From KACC-23026 sp963829575 (GTDB lineage Bacteria > Bacillota > Bacilli > Bacillales > Sporolactobacillaceae), in contig CAWHJF010000001.1 in the NCBI GenBank assembly GCA_963829575.1, positions 1 to 64,000 on the forward strand: a stretch of DNA of 64,000 nt, read 5' to 3'. The notes beneath the pieces are model-generated. The model did no database searches. It was not told the origin of the DNA and saw only the letters and a program-made list of their open reading frames with translations. This document shows, piece by piece, positions 27,462-40,506 of this stretch. A program made the translations under genes and the position numbers. Numbering within the stretch: position 1 is the stretch's first letter; each line of letters begins with the position of its first letter.

Positions 27462-27803
27462 TGTGCACAAGTTATTAAAACACGCCCTCTATCGCCCAAT
27501 TTCCACGAGATGGTCGCTTAAAAATCGGTTTTCCACAGGTTATTCACATTATACACAGCTCCTAAGCTTTAATCGCTCGCCCTCCAACGTATCAAAACTC
27601 GTGGTAATCTCCCATTATACAAGACCTTTCGACAAAAACATACACAGGTTTACAACTCCCTAATTTAAGTTATCAACATTATGTGAATAATGGCTGTTGA
27701 TAATGGGGATAACGCTAAACCCTAGAATTCCAGTGATTTACAGCTCTTAAACTCCCATTACTAAGGTTGTGCATAACTTTTCTTATCCACAGACTTATGC
27801 ACA
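27462..27803. promoter_or_regulatory. DnaA-box cluster between ydiF and tsaD
   Basis: Six perfect TTATNCACA boxes: plus strand at 27540-27548, 27549-27557, 27783-27791, 27795-27803; minus strand at 27682-27690 and 27768-27776. One-mismatch boxes lie at 27462 (-), 27529 (+), 27670 (+) and 27695 (-). Converging ydiF and tsaD leave the region free of genes. B. subtilis has a DnaA-binding cluster in the same gcp(tsaD)-ydiF interval, where DnaA titration restrains initiation. It is not the origin: no dnaA/dnaN or AT-rich unwinding tract is beside it. Confidence 0.85.
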
Positions 27804-27822
27804 TTGCCCACATATCTAACTA

Positions 27823-27871
27823 ATAAAAAAAACGGATGGCGGAAACACCTTGTTTGGTTTCCACCATCCGT
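27823..27871 (-). terminator. tsaD operon terminator
   Basis: On the minus strand ACGGATGG-GGAAAC pairs with GTTTCC-CCATCCGT and a run of eight T follows. Confidence 0.9.
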
Positions 27872-27880
27872 CCTGCGTAC

Positions 27881-28897
27881 TTATAAAGGTAAACCAGGAT
27901 TAGCATTTAAAGCGGCATCTGCCCGCATCCCTTTTAAATATTCAATCGTTCCAGCTGCTCCAATCATCGCGGCGTTATCGGTGCACAGATTGAGTGGTGG
28001 AATAACCAGCGGTAAGCTTTCTTTTTCACAGGCTTGCTCTAAGGCCGCTCGAAGCCCTCGGTTCGCCGCCACGCCCCCAGCCAACACAAGTTGTTTGACT
28101 TGGTAAGCCTTCGCTGCTTTGATCGCCTTCGCCACTAGAACCTCGACCACACTCGCCTGAAAGCTAGCCGCAACATCCTCTGGTTCAAAACGCTCGCCAC
28201 GTTGCTCGGCATTATGAAGCGTGTTAATCACAGCGGATTTTAGACCACTAAAGCTGAAGTCATAGGAGCCTTCCTCAAGCCAAGCTCTAGGGAACTTCAG
28301 CGTATCCGAACCCGATTGGGCCAACCGGTCCATTTGTGGACCACCTGGATACGGAAGATTAAGCGTTCTTGCCACCTTGTCATAGGCTTCACCTGCCGCA
28401 TCATCTCGCGTTTCACCAATCACCTCATAGTCTCCGTGGGATTTCATAAAAACGAGTTCCGTGTGACCACCGGAAACAATCAAGGCAAGAAGTGGAAACT
28501 CAAGCTCTTGGACAAGGCGGTTGGCGTAAATATGACCGGCAATATGGTGGACCGGTATGAGTGGCAGCCCGTGTGCAAACGCCAAAGCTTTTGCAGCGTT
28601 AATTCCGACCAATAACGCGCCCACAAGGCCAGGACCTTGAGTCACAGCAATACCATCTAGCTGATCCCATGTCACACCCGCCTCATTCAATGCTTCTTCA
28701 ATAACCAGGGTTATTTGTTCAACATGATGCCGTGACGCAATTTCTGGAACGACACCACCAAACCGCTTATGGCTTTCGATTTGCGATGCCACTATATTAG
28801 ACCGAATCACTCTCCCATTTTCAATGACAGAGGCTGCCGTCTCATCACAACTCGTCTCGATCCCAAGGATTAAAGTATCTTTTTTTTCATCATTCAT
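27881..28897 (-). CDS. tsaD: tRNA N6-adenosine threonylcarbamoyltransferase TsaD
   Basis: 338 aa, Kae1/Gcp family. Transfers threonylcarbamoyl to A37 of ANN-decoding tRNAs with TsaB and TsaE. LGIETSCDETAASV at the start, the metal-binding HHVEQ (near 110) and HHIAGH (near 135), and GGVAANRGLR near 270. ATG 28897 overlaps the rimI stop (ATGA), so coupling is likely; the GTG 12 bases upstream is less likely. Confidence 0.97.
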   Translation of the reverse strand: MNDEKKDTLILGIETSCDETAASVIENGRVIRSNIVASQIESHKRFGGVVPEIASRHHVEQITLVIEEALNEAGVTWDQLDGIAVTQGPGLVGALLVGINAAKALAFAHGLPLIPVHHIAGHIYANRLVQELEFPLLALIVSGGHTELVFMKSHGDYEVIGETRDDAAGEAYDKVARTLNLPYPGGPQMDRLAQSGSDTLKFPRAWLEEGSYDFSFSGLKSAVINTLHNAEQRGERFEPEDVAASFQASVVEVLVAKAIKAAKAYQVKQLVLAGGVAANRGLRAALEQACEKESLPLVIPPLNLCTDNAAMIGAAGTIEYLKGMRADAALNANPGLPL

Positions 28898-29370
28898 AAC
28901 GTCACCCACATCACATAGGCATCCTCATTATTGTCTGTATAATAATTGTTGCGGACTCCTCCGCGTTGAAAGCCTAGTTTTTCATATAGATTTTGTGCCA
29001 CATAATTCGATACTCGAACTTCTAAGCTCATTCGTATAGCCTGCTTTAATCGCGCGAACTCAATGGCCGTTCGTAAGAGGGCTTCGCCTATTTTTTGCCC
29101 TCGGTATTCTGGTAAAACCGCGATATTCGTAATATTCGCTTCGTCAATGACTACCCAGCATCCGATATATCCCACGATTTGTCCCTGATCCTCGGCAACA
29201 AAATAGGTTGCAAATTGATTATGGATCACTTCATTTTCAAACGCTTCTCGAGACCATGGGGTTGGAAAACACGTGATTTCCACCTGCACAACCTGATCCA
29301 CATCCTCTAAGGTCATGACTCGAAGTTTGACATCGCCATTTAATTCAAGCCTTTTTGGTTCGCTTGCCAT
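28894..29370 (-). CDS. rimI: Ribosomal-protein-alanine N-acetyltransferase RimI-like
   Basis: 158 aa GNAT acetyltransferase. The acetyl-CoA loop is LPEYRGQKIGEALL near 90 and the C-terminal strand LYEKLGFQ is present. In the TsaE-TsaB-RimI-TsaD operon, as is usual in Bacilli; the physiological substrate (ribosomal S18 or others) is by analogy. Confidence 0.92.
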   Translation of the reverse strand: MASEPKRLELNGDVKLRVMTLEDVDQVVQVEITCFPTPWSREAFENEVIHNQFATYFVAEDQGQIVGYIGCWVVIDEANITNIAVLPEYRGQKIGEALLRTAIEFARLKQAIRMSLEVRVSNYVAQNLYEKLGFQRGGVRNNYYTDNNEDAYVMWVTL

Positions 29371-30041
29371 TTTGCCTCTGCCTCCGCCATTTGAAGATAT
29401 TCAGGAACAAAGTGATGAATGGATTGGACGGGGGGCGCCTCGCTCGCCAATGCCGCAAGTTCTGAGGGGCGTGGATACGAAAGCGAATCGGGTGCAAAAA
29501 AAGCGCGTGACCCAAGTCTTTCTGAAATTCTGGCTTCTAAAGGCGCTAATTCATGACTAATAAACAGAATCGGTTCAGACCGCTTAGCTAATTCGTCCAA
29601 CCAATCCTCTACTGACCGAATTTGGTCAGGCGCCTCAGACTCGACCCCTTTTGTCCCCATTGTATACAGACCGGAGTACACCCGATCCCGTCGCGCATCG
29701 AAAAAAGGTGCTAAAATCCCATTAAAAAGTGCACCGTTTTGGGCCATACAGGCAAGTGTCGAGATCCCCACTAATTCTTTTTTTAACGACCAAGCCAAGG
29801 TTTTGGCGATAGACACTCCAATTCTGACGCCCGTATACGAACCAGGCCCGATAGATGCGGCAATTCGATCGATGTCCTGAGGAGCTAGGTCGGCATCCTT
29901 CATCACTTGTTCAATAGCGGGCATGAGTCGAATGGAGTGATTTCGTTTCAGATTTGTCGTATATTCAGAAAGGACTTTGCCTTGATCGGTTACCGCCACT
30001 CCCATTACAGTGGTCGCTGAATCAATGGCTAATATTTTCAT
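29340..30041 (-). CDS. tsaB: tRNA threonylcarbamoyladenosine synthesis protein TsaB
   Basis: 233 aa, inactive paralogue of TsaD that scaffolds the t6A complex. Opens MKILAIDSATTVMGVAV at ATG 30041 after AAGGAG; GPGSYTGVRIG near 66-76 is the family motif. The gene overlaps both neighbours (tsaE stop and rimI start). Confidence 0.96.
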   Translation of the reverse strand: MKILAIDSATTVMGVAVTDQGKVLSEYTTNLKRNHSIRLMPAIEQVMKDADLAPQDIDRIAASIGPGSYTGVRIGVSIAKTLAWSLKKELVGISTLACMAQNGALFNGILAPFFDARRDRVYSGLYTMGTKGVESEAPDQIRSVEDWLDELAKRSEPILFISHELAPLEARISERLGSRAFFAPDSLSYPRPSELAALASEAPPVQSIHHFVPEYLQMAEAEAKWQANQKGLN

Positions 30042-30493
30042 AAGGCCAACTCCTTGCACAATGCTTTAAACGAGTTTCCATGAGGGGTCAAGTTGATTTG
30101 TCTCTCCGTCTCAGAATGCCTTTTAATCTGGATCTCTAAACGATCAGGAGGCAAACTTTCTTGAATGCGGCTTGCCCACTCCACAACGGTGATGCCTTCC
30201 CCGTAAAAATAGTCCTCAAGACCTAAGTCTTCACCACTTCCCTCATCCAAACGATAAACGTCCATATGGTAAAGCGGAATACGTTCACCTTGATATTCCT
30301 TAATAATAGTAAAAGTGGGACTGTTCACAACACGTTTAACGCCCAGTCCTAGTGCGAGTCCTTTTGTGAACGTGGTTTTCCCAGCACCCAAATCCCCTTC
30401 TAGGGTGATAGTTGAGCCTGGTAATAGTAATCGTGCTAACGCTTCGGCAAACTGCATCGTTTCATCGCTAGAAGCGGTTGTCCATTGATACAT
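30038..30493 (-). CDS. tsaE: tRNA threonylcarbamoyladenosine synthesis ATPase TsaE
   Basis: 151 aa P-loop ATPase with Walker A GDLGAGKTT near 37-45 and the conserved NSPTFTIIKEY. Promotes turnover of the t6A complex. ATG 30493 follows GAGGG; the ATG four codons upstream lacks a site. The thiL gene that often precedes it is absent, and the metI-like gene is next upstream. Confidence 0.95.
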   Translation of the reverse strand: MYQWTTASSDETMQFAEALARLLLPGSTITLEGDLGAGKTTFTKGLALGLGVKRVVNSPTFTIIKEYQGERIPLYHMDVYRLDEGSGEDLGLEDYFYGEGITVVEWASRIQESLPPDRLEIQIKRHSETERQINLTPHGNSFKALCKELAL

Positions 30494-30519
30494 GCTATCC
30501 CTCATAACTGCTAAATTAA

Positions 30520-31662
30520 TTAAATGCTTGACGCTCCTAAGGCTTGTCCGAACGCCTTTATAATATCCTCAGAATCTTCAATCCCAATAGAGATCCGAAT
30601 GACATTTGCATTGATTCCTAGCCGATCACAAAGCGCTTTTGGAAGTGCGCGATGGGACGTGGTCAAGGAATGACTAACAGAAGTTTCGACTCCCGCGAGC
30701 GTTGCAATAATTTTGATCCAAGAAAGCGACTTAAAGAAGGTGCTAAGATCCACCTTTTCGGAATCCAATTCAATCGTTACTAATGCGCTTTGCCCTTTTC
30801 CAGACTTCAACTCTGGATAATAAACTTTCTTAATTTCATCTCGTGTTCTAAAAAATTGAGCAACCTTTACTGCGTTGGAGAAATGTCGTTCCATTCGAAC
30901 GCTTAATGTCTTAAGGCCCCTGGATGCAAGCCAAGCATCAAACGGGCCGAGGTTTGTTCCTAAATGAACGGCCTTATTCTTGGCTTTTTCAATTAAATCC
31001 TCTCGCCCTACAAGCACTCCTGCCGTGACATCGCTATGCCCACCAATATACTTGGTCGCGCTATGTATAACAAGGTCAGCTCCCATTTTATAAGGCTGGC
31101 GCACATATGGTGTAGCAAATGTATTGTCTATCATGGCGATTAGATCTTGTTTCTTCGCCAACTCAATAACCGCTTCCAAATTCTCCATTCTAAGAAGCGG
31201 ATTCGTGAGCGATTCTGTAAAAAGTAATTTAGTCGCTGGGGTAATCGCCTTCTGAATGGCTTCTAAGTCTGTAAAATCAACCAGTGACGCTTCAATGCCA
31301 AATTCATGAAGATCCTCTGTGATGAGCTGAAACGTCCCACCGTAAAGGTCCACACATGCGACCAGGTGATCTCCAGGCTTAAGAACAGCCATAAGGCCCA
31401 CTAGAATCGCTGACATCCCTGATGACGTCGCCACACCTGCAGGCGCCTCTTCTAGGCCCGCGACTGCTCTTGCAAGCTCATTTGTATTCGGATTATCAAT
31501 CCTTGTATATAAATAACGCTTATCTCCCGTATAAAAGGATTCAAGCTCTTCCAAACTTTTATTCGTAAAAGCTGATGTCTGATATATTGGCGTTGTTTTA
31601 GATCCCTGATCAATCTGATCATCTTCAGAGAAGTGAACGACTCGAGTATCAAATCCTGTCAT
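30520..31662 (-). CDS. Cystathionine gamma-synthase/lyase-type PLP enzyme
   Basis: 380 aa, Cys/Met-metabolism PLP family (MetI/MetC/MccB group). PLP lysine K204 in SATKYIGGHSD; YTRIDNPN near 52-59 and GVATSSGMSAI near 77-86 are the phosphate and cofactor loops; VSHSLTTSHRA near the C-terminus is typical. It interconverts homocysteine/cysteine via cystathionine, or cleaves it; synthase and lyase cannot be told apart here. ATG 31662 after GAGGTG is chosen; an open frame continues 86 codons upstream but has no family homology. No SAM riboswitch or T-box was seen in the short leader. Confidence 0.88.
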   Translation of the reverse strand: MTGFDTRVVHFSEDDQIDQGSKTTPIYQTSAFTNKSLEELESFYTGDKRYLYTRIDNPNTNELARAVAGLEEAPAGVATSSGMSAILVGLMAVLKPGDHLVACVDLYGGTFQLITEDLHEFGIEASLVDFTDLEAIQKAITPATKLLFTESLTNPLLRMENLEAVIELAKKQDLIAMIDNTFATPYVRQPYKMGADLVIHSATKYIGGHSDVTAGVLVGREDLIEKAKNKAVHLGTNLGPFDAWLASRGLKTLSVRMERHFSNAVKVAQFFRTRDEIKKVYYPELKSGKGQSALVTIELDSEKVDLSTFFKSLSWIKIIATLAGVETSVSHSLTTSHRALPKALCDRLGINANVIRISIGIEDSEDIIKAFGQALGASSI

Positions 31663-31696
31663 TTCTAAGCACCTCAGGCTTTCCCATAATAACCCC

Positions 31697-31705
31697 ATTA
31701 TAGCA
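31697..31705 (-). promoter_or_regulatory. Extended -10 promoter of the cystathionine enzyme gene
   Basis: TGCTATAAT on the minus strand (31705-31697) is an extended -10 element. It predicts a leader of about 30 bases, which leaves no room for a riboswitch. Confidence 0.5.
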
Positions 31706-31779
31706 AAACTACTACTTGAAGTCTCATCGTGAGTAAGCTTCCTCAAATTCACTTCATGCTTTGCGTGAGCGACACCTTG

Positions 31780-31935
31780 CACATAGAATCTCGCTGTTTT
31801 TCTGACTGCAATGCATGCGAGCATGATCTTACACACACGGTCGCTCTTTCTATTCACATTTGTGTACATTGGGCTTTCCATTGCACACATTCTCGTTCTC
31901 TTTTCTCTGTTTGTGTGCATTTAATTTACGGCACC
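31780..31935. repeat. Three 52-bp imperfect hairpin-forming tandem units
   Basis: Units begin CACATAG (31780), CACACAC (31832) and CACACAT (31884), exactly 52 bases apart. Each continues with TCGCTSTTTYT-like sequence and then an inverted TGTGTRCA-like segment, so units 2 and 3 can fold on themselves (TGCACACA with TGTGTGCA in the third). The function is unknown. Confidence 0.55.
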
Positions 31936-31956
31936 CCTCTATGTTTGATTGAACAC

Positions 31957-32019
31957 AAAAAAGGAACTGCTTTTGCAGTTCCCAGAGTGTAGAGAAAACC
32001 CATATTTTTCTCTACACTC
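31957..32019 (-). terminator. Two adjacent hairpins, the first a terminator on the minus strand
   Basis: GGAACTGC (31963-31970) with GCAGTTCC (31975-31982), then T6 on the minus strand. Next to it is a 14-bp stem, GAGTGTAGAGAAAA (31985-31998) with its complement at 32006-32019. No gene ends here on the minus strand, so they may shield the PLP-enzyme gene from the repeats beyond. Confidence 0.6.
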
Positions 32020-32072
32020 GATTTTTATGCAGTTTTTGAACGAAGATTTAATGTATTTTGTATCGACCTGTG

Positions 32073-32185
32073 GAAGTTCGCTCGCTTGCCGCGGACGAAC
32101 GTCCGAGCCTCCTCACTTTAAATGGGGGTTGCGGGGTCTCGGCCGCCCGTTTTTCCGCAGGCGTCTCGCGATTTCCACTTGGTAA
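32073..32185. repeat. Extragenic GC-rich repeat, copy 4 (inverted)
   Basis: GCCGCGGACGAACGTCCGAGCCTCC, given in part, and GGGGTCTCGGCCGCCC, then CCGCAGGCGTCTCGCG, resemble the inverse of the 3396 repeat. Located in the debris between the PLP-enzyme gene and the rRNA operon. Confidence 0.45.
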
Positions 32186-32225
32186 TTTTGTATTTAGCTC
32201 ATAAATAAATGAGCTGAAAAGCTCG

Positions 32226-32860
32226 TCAACGACCTGTAAGCTTCGCGAGGTGATTGGCGATCTTTTTTATATTCTGGACCGTTGCTGTCATTAAGGCTTG
32301 TTCTTGTGCATGTTCTCTTCCGTGTAAACGGCAGTAGCGAAACGGCTACTTGAAATGTTATCGTGGTTCTCGTCTTTGATTAATCTCCGTGTTGTTTTGC
32401 CTAAAATCCATGTATTTGATAGATTTTAGGCAAGCCAGCAAGAGAGTTGATTCAAGAAGTCGGTCATGTTGAAAAATCAAGTAGTAGGCTCGCAAAGCTT
32501 CGCTCAATCGTTTCTTTTCGCTTTTTATAAAGATAATTTCCAGATAGAGAGGCGATTCTCTCGACTCTTTTCTTTATGGTCCTCCCATACGTGTCTTGTG
32601 ATCACTTTTTGGTGGTCCCGAGACTTGGTACATTGATTAAGAAGGGGACATTCTGAACAACGTTCAGGTTTTGATTTGGACGGCTTGTAACCCTCGCGAT
32701 CAGTCGCGCTGTCGTTCAATGTTTCACCGTTTGGACAGGTATAAGTATCGGTAGTCTGATTAAGATAATCGTTTTTTATTTTTAAATTCGTGCTGGCTTG
32801 CGCGAAATCACCTGCTTTCAATCCATGATTTTTGCGCAGGACCCCAACCTCGACCAAATT
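32226..32860 (-). pseudogene. IS1182-type transposase remnant
   Basis: The segment 32525-32857 encodes the middle of the protein (YTCPNGETL, then CSECPLLNQCTKS, then RHVWEDHKEK), the zinc-like cysteine region of IS1182 transposases. The segment 32226-32345 encodes the C-terminal end (FRYCRLHGREHAQEQALMT and NIKKIANHLAKL). Between them is unrelated DNA with its own hairpin (32397-32433), and the N-terminal half is absent. It is a dead fragment. Confidence 0.75.
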
Positions 32861-33002
32861 TCTTAGTTCTAACTACATAAAATAAGAACTGCTTTCCCAC
32901 TTCTTTCAAAATGGGGCTACGGCTTCCGATTGACTGCGGATCTCTTCGTCACTCGAAACCCTCGCCCTGGGTTCCATCACCCTACGGGTGAACACCAAAA
33001 AA

Positions 33003-33037
33003 ATAAGGAACTGTATATTTAAATACAATTCCTTATC
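33003..33037 (-). terminator. Duplicate copy of the rRNA operon terminator
   Basis: ATAAGGAA...TGTAT with ATACA...TTCCTTAT and T7 on the minus strand. Identical in form to the copy at 33438-33472. Confidence 0.75.
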
Positions 33038-33437
33038 TCTATTTTGCCTGGCGGCGTTCTACTCTCACAGGGAGCCTACTACTTGAATGACCTTCATGAA
33101 TAAACTTCTCTGACTTTACTTCGTGCTGGCTTGCGTAAAATCTCATTCTCTTGTCAAAAGATTTTAAGCACTTTTCCTTTGACCAAGGTAAGAGGTAAGA
33201 TAATCGTTTTTTTTTTAAAAATTCGTGCTGGCTTGCGCGAAATCACCTGCTTTCAATCCATGATTTTTGCGCAGGACCCCAACCTCGACCAAATTTCTTA
33301 GTTCTAACTACATAAAATAAGAACTGCTTTCCCACTTCTTTCAAAATGGAGCTACGGCTTCCGATTGACTGCGGATCTCTTCGTCACTCGAAACCCTCGC
33401 CCTGGGTTCCATCACACTGCGGGTGAACACCAAAAAA

Positions 33438-33472
33438 ATAAGGAACTGTATATTTAAATACAATTCCTTATC
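33438..33472 (-). terminator. rRNA operon terminator
   Basis: The same hairpin, nine bases beyond the 5S 3' end, followed on the minus strand by a T7 run. Confidence 0.85.
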
Positions 33473-33480
33473 TCTATTTT

Positions 33481-33597
33481 GCCTGGCGGCGTTCTACTCT
33501 CACAGGGGGAAGCCCCCAATTACCATCGACGCTGAAGAGCTTAACGACCGTGTTCGGGATGGGTACGGGTGTGACCTCTTCGCCATAACCACCAGAC
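33481..33597 (-). rRNA. rrf: 5S rRNA
   Basis: About 117 bases. Reads from GTCTGGTGG through AGAGGTCACACCCG, CCGAACACGG and TTAAGCTCTTC to CCTGTGAGAGTAGAACG and CGCCAGGC, with the 5' and 3' ends pairing. Last gene of the operon. Confidence 0.96.
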
Positions 33598-33649
33598 AAG
33601 TATTCAATTGAAGGATATCCCTTCAAAACTAGAATGAAGTGAAAAAATT

Positions 33650-38387
<4,738 letters not shown>

Positions 38388-38431
38388 GAGCAGAAATGAT
38401 TCTTCGTTAGAACGAGCCATTTCTGCTGGCG

Positions 38432-38449
38432 TTGCACTTTAAAGTGCAA
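38432..38449. repeat. Perfect palindrome in the 16S leader
   Basis: TTGCACTTTAAAGTGCAA between tRNA-Ile and 16S. Nearby CAGAAATG and CATTTCTG also pair. These are probably processing stems of the precursor. Confidence 0.5.
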
Positions 38450-38579
38450 TCTTTTAAAAAGGATGTTACCATCCATAATATCGTTCGTATAATTCTTAGC
38501 GTTTTTTCTCAAAGTTAAACTTTGACTGGCGCTTTGGTTTTTGTTTAGTTTTCAATGTGCGAAATCATTTCGAGAGAAA

Positions 38580-38656
<77 letters not shown>

Positions 38657-38671
38657 ATTTAATAAAATAAA

Positions 38672-38745
38672 TGGAGCGGGTGATGGGAATCGAACCCACG
38701 ACCAGAGCTTGGAAGGCTCTTGTTTTACCACTAAACTACACCCGC
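38672..38745 (-). tRNA. tRNA-Gly (TCC)
   Basis: GCGGGTGTAGTTTAG at the 5' end, anticodon TCC, TTCGATTC loop, encoded CCA. Confidence 0.95.
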
Positions 38746-38750
38746 ATATA

Positions 38751-38827
38751 TGGCGCGCCCTGGAGAAGTCGAATCCCCAACCTCCTGATCCGTAGTCAGA
38801 CGCTCTATCCAATTGAGCTAAGGGCGC
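38751..38827 (-). tRNA. tRNA-Arg (ACG)
   Basis: GCGCCCTTAGCTCAATTGG, anticodon ACG, encoded CCA. The A34 is expected to be read as inosine. Confidence 0.95.
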
Positions 38828-38838
38828 ATATTCTATTA

Positions 38839-38924
<86 letters not shown>

Positions 38925-38968
38925 ACAGGCAGTAATATATTATAAAACGCATTATTAAATAAGTCAAA

Positions 38969-39044
38969 TGGTGAGCCATGGAGGATTCGAACCTCCGACC
39001 CTCTGATTAAAAGTCAGATGCTCTACCGACTGAGCTAATGGCTC
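38969..39044 (-). tRNA. tRNA-Lys (TTT)
   Basis: GAGCCATTAGCTCAGTCGG, anticodon TTT in CTGACTTTTAATCAG, encoded CCA. Confidence 0.96.
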
Positions 39045-39051
39045 ACAATTT

Positions 39052-39126
39052 TGGCTGGCCCACCTGGATTCGAACCAGGGCATGACGGAATCAAAATCCG
39101 TTGCCTTACCGCTTGGCTATGGGCCA
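39052..39126 (-). tRNA. tRNA-Gln (TTG)
   Basis: TGGCCCATAGCCAAGCGG, anticodon TTG in CGGATTTTGATTCCG, encoded CCA. Confidence 0.96.
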
Positions 39127-39129
39127 ATA

Positions 39130-39205
39130 TGGCGGACCCGACCGGGATCGAACCGGCGATCTCCTGCGTGACAGGCAGGCATGTTAACCGCTACACCACG
39201 GGTCC
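39130..39205 (-). tRNA. tRNA-Asp (GTC)
   Basis: GGACCCGTGGTGTAGCGG, anticodon GTC in CTGCCTGTCACGCAG, encoded CCA. Confidence 0.96.
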
Positions 39206-39226
39206 ATTAATTGTGAAGTTGAACGA

Positions 39227-39301
39227 TGGTGACCCCTACGGGATTCGAACCCGTGATACCGCCGTGAAAGGGCGGTGTCTTAACCGCTTGACCAAGGGGC
39301 C
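39227..39301 (-). tRNA. tRNA-Glu (TTC)
   Basis: GGCCCCTTGGTCAAGCGG, anticodon TTC in CCGCCCTTTCACGGCGG, encoded CCA. Confidence 0.96.
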
Positions 39302-39328
39302 TTGCTTTTATAACGTTTGGAAATTCTA

Positions 39329-39419
39329 TGGCGGAGAAGGTGGGATTTGAACCCACGCACGGTTTAACCCGTCTACTCCCTTAGCAGGGGAGCCCCTTTA
39401 GCCACTTGGGTACTTCTCC
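39329..39419 (-). tRNA. tRNA-Ser (GCT)
   Basis: 91 bases with a long variable arm, GGAGAAGTACCCAAGTGG, anticodon GCT, encoded CCA. Confidence 0.95.
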
Positions 39420-39424
39420 ATAAG

Positions 39425-39499
39425 TGGCTCCGCAGGTAGGACTCGAACCTACGACCGATCGGTTAACAGCCGATTGCTCTACCACTGAGCTACTGCGGA
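39425..39499 (-). tRNA. tRNA-Asn (GTT)
   Basis: TCCGCAGTAGCTCAGTGG, anticodon GTT in CGGCTGTTAACCG, encoded CCA. First of ten tRNAs leading into 16S; the order Asn-Ser-Glu starts like the trnS cluster of B. subtilis, which also follows sprT. Confidence 0.96.
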
Positions 39500-39625
39500 A
39501 TAATTAAACTAAACATAAAGTTATACTCGCGCCGTCCAAAACATCTCATCAGGACAACTAATACAGTGTTCATCAAAGCACTAATTTCTTTCAAAACAAC
39601 TTGTCCCTCAACAGAGACAATTAAT

Positions 39626-39654
39626 ATCTTAACAAACCCAACAACCAATGTCAA
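39626..39654 (-). promoter_or_regulatory. Promoter of the tRNA-rRNA transcript
   Basis: TTGACA (39654-39649), a 17-base spacer and TAAGAT (39631-39626) on the minus strand, about 130 bases upstream of tRNA-Asn. No other strong promoter was seen between the tRNAs and 16S. The rest of 39500-39951 has no gene. Confidence 0.7.
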
Positions 39655-39951
39655 CATCTTTTTTTGAATAATTTTCAAACCGTTTGATGATTAATGAGTG
39701 GCTTAATTCATATGCCCTCTCGATGCGACTTTATTAATTTAACACATTCCACTAATACACGTCAAGAAGTTTTATCAAATTATTTTTCAAAGAAATAGAT
39801 ACCCCGTCACTCTCCTCTAATAAGGTTCTTTTGAAGCCCATCCCAAGAGATCATTATATCGATCAGGAATCATTGAAGGAGATGACAGACTCCTATGCAT
39901 GCACTTACTCACCATGGTTTGTAAAGTTCAGGGTTTGTTTTTTTAGTCTTC

Positions 39952-40419
39952 TCAATGAACCTGTTGTTTACTCAAGAGCGCGAGCCTTCCTCCACACTTT
40001 CCACATCCGTACCGTTTGAGATTGATTCTTCGCTTTCTAATGTATTTAAGTGTGCATGTTTGGCATTGATAGATATAGCGCCATTGCGACTCGCGTTTTG
40101 CCCCAGGAATCAACTGACAGAAGCGACTTCCACCGACTTCCTCTAAAAGCCTTTTAAACTCTATATCCTGATGTCGATAACCTCTTCCTTCTATATGAAG
40201 ATGATAATGACACAGTTCATGTTTGATAATTTTTTCAAATTCTTCTTCTCCAAAGACTTCTAATTGTTTGGGATTGAATTCTATATGATGAGAACGCAAT
40301 AAATAGCGCCCACCTGTTGTTCGTAATCGTGAATTATAAATAGCTTTATGGCGGAACGGTTTTTTAAAGAATTCCGTAGAAATTCGCTCAACCCATTCTT
40401 GAAGATCAATCTGACTCAT
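39952..40419 (-). CDS. sprT: SprT-like zinc metalloprotease-domain protein
   Basis: 155 aa. Has the HELCHYH zinc site (67-73) and a C-terminal zinc ribbon formed by C119, C122, C139 and C142. Resembles B. subtilis YdcK and the SprT/Spartan domain; the substrate is unknown. ATG 40419 follows GGGGGAG, and the upstream extension is not needed. Convergent with the tRNA block, divergent from cmpA. Confidence 0.9.
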   Translation of the reverse strand: MSQIDLQEWVERISTEFFKKPFRHKAIYNSRLRTTGGRYLLRSHHIEFNPKQLEVFGEEEFEKIIKHELCHYHLHIEGRGYRHQDIEFKRLLEEVGGSRFCQLIPGAKRESQWRYIYQCQTCTLKYIRKRRINLKRYGCGKCGGRLALLSKQQVH

Positions 40420-40432
40420 TAAAGCTCCCCCT

Positions 40433-40461
40433 GCACATTCCTTCTGGATCATTCATACACT
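40433..40461 (+). promoter_or_regulatory. SigE-like promoter of cmpA
   Basis: GCACATT (40433-40439), a 14-base spacer and CATACACT (40454-40461) match the mother-cell SigE pattern (about GHATATT and CATACANT). It overlaps the start of the divergent sprT gene. Confidence 0.6.
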
Positions 40462-40506
40462 ATGAAAAAAGTGGGCACATACAGATTCCAAAGGAGGTTA
40501 AGGCCA

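Larger units (their letters stand above)
32761..33507. repeat. 312-bp direct duplication including the 5S rRNA 3' end
   Basis: 32761-33072 and 33196-33507 are nearly identical (offset 435, a few substitutions). Each contains about 100 bases of the transposase remnant, a hairpin terminator and the last 27 or so bases of 5S rRNA. Copy 2 belongs to the working 5S gene and copy 1 stops abruptly inside it. Confidence 0.85.

Noticed and set aside
27462..27803. Chromosome origin oriC
   Set aside because: DnaA boxes are dense, but dnaA, dnaN and an unwinding tract are absent, and a titration cluster at this gene pair is known in B. subtilis.
31663..31920. N-terminal extension of the cystathionine enzyme by 86 codons
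   Set aside because: The extension crosses the 52-bp repeats and the promoter, and family homology starts at the ATG at 31662 with its own ribosome site.
31663..31985. SAM riboswitch or T-box leader for the cystathionine enzyme gene
   Set aside because: An extended -10 lies about 35 bases before the start codon, so the leader is too short. No S-box or T-box motifs were seen.
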